Both the position numbers and the translations under genes were made by a program. The notes beneath the pieces were generated by a model. The model did no database searches. It saw nothing but the letters and a program-made list of their open reading frames with translations, and had not been told where the DNA came from. A stretch of 8,108 bases of DNA from Oscillospiraceae bacterium (GTDB taxonomy: Bacteria; Bacillota; Clostridia; Oscillospirales; Ruminococcaceae). Position 1 is the stretch's first letter. The number at the start of each line of letters is the position of its first letter. Below, in pieces: positions 6,824-8,108 of this stretch. The stretch spans positions 1 through 8,108 of the forward strand of contig JAFSHJ010000125.1 in NCBI GenBank assembly GCA_017440425.1, read 5' to 3'.

Positions 6824-7753
6824 TTAAAGCTCGATCTTTCCGTAGAGAGGTCTGTCCTTTGCCTCTTCCTTGACCTCTGCAGGTCTTGTGGAAACGGGCT
6901 GCTCTGCTCTGGGAGCTCTTCTCTGACCGCCGCGTCTGTTGTCTCTGCGGTCGGAGCGGTTATAGTCACGGCGCTCGCCGTTTCTTCTGTTCTCTGCACC
7001 TGCGGATTCATTTTCCGCATCTGTCTCGGCAGAAAAGCTCTCTGCGTTGTTCTCGGCAGGCTTGTCGGAATATTTGCGGTTGTAGTTTCCGCCTCTCTTG
7101 CCGTAGCCGCCCTTTTTGTTATAAGGTTTCTTTGCGTTTGTGCTGCTGATGATGATCCTGCGGTTGGGCTCTTCGCCTACAGAGCGGCTGGTTGCGCCTT
7201 CAACTTCCTGCACTGCGGAATGGATGACACGGCGCTCATAGGGATTCATGGGCTCCAGAGTTACGCTGCGGCCGGTCTTGACTGCCTGGGCAGCAAGTTT
7301 TCTTGCCAATGCGTTGAGGGTCTCTTCTCTCTTTTTGCGGTAATCGCCGATATCGATGGATACTCTCTTATAGGAGCCGCCTTCGCGGTTTGCAACAAGG
7401 GATGCAAGATACTGCAGGGAATCCAGAGTTTCGCCTCTGCGTCCGATAACTACGCCGAGGTTTTCGCCCTTGAGCAGCAGCACGATGCTTTCTTCTGTGT
7501 CTTCAGCCTCGATCTCAACATCGAGACCCATTTTCTCAAGGATGCCTGCAACATAATCGCGTGCAACGTCTGCTTTGGTCTGAACGACCGTTACCTTTAC
7601 CTTTGCGGGGATGATCTTAAGACCAAGGAATTTTTTTCCGGGACGCTCGATGATCTCAAAATCGATAACATCTCTTTCTACACCAAGCTCTTTACAGCCG
7701 GCGTCTATAGCCTCTTCCACGGTTTTACCGGTGGATATGATTTCCAGCTTCAA
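6824..7753 (-). CDS. jag: RNA-binding protein Jag/KhpB (Jag-N, KH, R3H) with RG/N-rich tail
   Basis: KhpB/Jag (EloR) is a cytoplasmic RNA-binding protein linked in other Firmicutes to cell elongation and division, usually encoded beside yidC. Counting from the TTG, the 309-residue protein has a Jag-N domain (about 2-50, with STGKTVEEAI and a KKFLGLK loop), a KH domain with the GRRG loop (104-107), and an R3H domain with Arg174-x3-His178. After about residue 208 follows a disordered tail of some 100 residues rich in Arg, Gly, Asn and Glu, much longer than in minimal family members. The start is chosen as TTG (7751-7753): GGAGG (7762-7766) stands 8 bases before it, the protein then begins in the family manner, and an upstream ATG at 7768 overlaps that site and has none of its own. 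It lies 23 bases behind yidC. Confidence 0.93.
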   Translation of the reverse strand: MKLEIISTGKTVEEAIDAGCKELGVERDVIDFEIIERPGKKFLGLKIIPAKVKVTVVQTKADVARDYVAGILEKMGLDVEIEAEDTEESIVLLLKGENLGVVIGRRGETLDSLQYLASLVANREGGSYKRVSIDIGDYRKKREETLNALARKLAAQAVKTGRSVTLEPMNPYERRVIHSAVQEVEGATSRSVGEEPNRRIIISSTNAKKPYNKKGGYGKRGGNYNRKYSDKPAENNAESFSAETDAENESAGAENRRNGERRDYNRSDRRDNRRGGQRRAPRAEQPVSTRPAEVKEEAKDRPLYGKIEL

Positions 7754-7766
7754 ACCAACTTCCTCC
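7754..7766 (-). promoter_or_regulatory. Ribosome binding site that decides a TTG start for jag
   Basis: The minus strand reads GGAGGAAGTTGGT directly before TTG. The 12 bases GGAGGAAGTTGG also stand directly before the ATG of the ABC ATPase (5098-5109). The in-frame ATG at 7768 overlaps GGAGG and is preceded only by an A/T-rich stretch with no complementarity to 16S rRNA. Confidence 0.75.
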
Positions 7767-7776
7767 ATTCAATAAA

Positions 7777-8108
7777 TCATATAAGATCTTCGTCGGTGAC
7801 TTCTTTATAGGTTTCGCCGTATTTCTCGGCTTCTCTTTTTCTTGCCTCTGCCAGCTTACGTCTGTTGAGTTCTTTTGCGGAAAGAGCCTTTTCTTCCAGC
7901 TCTTTGGTCACTTCTTTGCCTTCTTCAAGCTTTTCCTTAAGCTCCTGCTTGGATTCTTTCTTGAGCTTCTTCTTCTCTGCTTCTGCTGCCTCAATTTCTG
8001 CTGCCAGCTTTTTGGGGTTATATTTCTTGTTGAGGTAGAAGGACTGAACAAGGGAGAGAACGTTGCTTACTGTCCAATAGATACCAACGCCTGCGGGTAC
8101 CTGCATTG
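7777..8108 (-). CDS. yidC: Membrane protein insertase YidC/Oxa1 family, C-terminal part (gene start outside window)
   Basis: Only the last 110 or so residues are present; the gene runs off the right edge, so the Met at 8106 is internal and not a start. The visible part opens with MQVPAGVGIYWTVSNVLSLVQ, the typical last transmembrane helix region of YidC/SpoIIIJ proteins, which insert membrane proteins with or without the Sec channel. It continues into a long, strongly charged Lys/Glu-rich tail of about 75 residues, predicted helical and probably coiled coil in the cytoplasm, ending DEDLI. Basic YidC tails in Gram-positive bacteria can contact ribosomes; the same is plausible here. Gene order yidC-jag-mnmE supports the call. 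Confidence 0.93.
   Translation of the reverse strand, partial: MQVPAGVGIYWTVSNVLSLVQSFYLNKKYNPKKLAAEIEAAEAEKKKLKKESKQELKEKLEEGKEVTKELEEKALSAKELNRRKLAEARKREAEKYGETYKEVTDEDLI

Noticed and set aside
6425..7810. 461-residue plus-strand open frame opposite mnmE and jag
   Set aside because: It is also in codon register with two certain genes, and its Cys-rich hydrophobic translation looks like a complement of biased codons.
1..8108. CRISPR array, tRNA, rRNA, riboswitch or transposase
   Set aside because: No regularly spaced repeats, tRNA-like acceptor/T-loop signals, recognisable riboswitch core or transposase motifs were found on either strand; the cloverleaf at 93-171 lacks tRNA consensus bases such as the TTCGAATC-type T-loop and CCA-adjacent acceptor.

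Overview
The window looks like a chromosomal piece of a Gram-positive anaerobe of the Clostridia, most likely from the Oscillospiraceae/Ruminococcaceae neighbourhood. The reasons are the Firmicutes-type gene order yidC-jag-mnmE, strong GGAGG ribosome binding sites, a consensus sigma-A promoter, and moderate-GC codon use that avoids UUA, CUA and UCA. The exact taxon is inference. Every gene lies on the minus strand, so transcription runs from high to low coordinates.

Right part (8108 to 5375) is the conserved replication-origin-type cluster. It holds the C-terminal end of the membrane insertase YidC (start outside the window), the RNA-binding protein Jag/KhpB, and the tRNA-modification GTPase MnmE. 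Jag most likely starts at a TTG codon and ends in a long Arg/Gly/Asn-rich disordered tail. A hairpin with a U-rich tract separates jag from mnmE. MnmG, the usual next gene and the partner of MnmE, is not present immediately downstream.

Middle (5374 to 5098) is a 277-base AT-rich intergenic stretch. It holds weak terminator-like hairpins behind mnmE and a near-perfect promoter (TTTACA-17-TATAAT) that starts the next operon. Inverted repeats overlap the -35 box and lie in the 5' UTR.

Left part (5097 to 272) is a compact four-gene operon, each gene with its own good ribosome binding site: an ABC ATPase of the GldA/NatA type, a six-helix ABC-2 (GldF-like) permease, a GldG-like protein with a large extracytoplasmic domain between two membrane helices, and a DUF4340 protein with one membrane anchor and three related repeat units. 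Together they probably form one membrane machine in which the ATPase and permease drive a large cell-surface assembly. The substrate is unknown, and in Clostridia the role of this GldAFG-like set is, as far as I know, not characterised. A strong terminator follows the last gene.

Extreme left (about 11 to 199) has no gene but carries an unusually dense array of perfect inverted repeats that can fold into hairpins, including a three-armed cloverleaf. It is probably a repeated mobile or RNA element and is the least explained part of the window.
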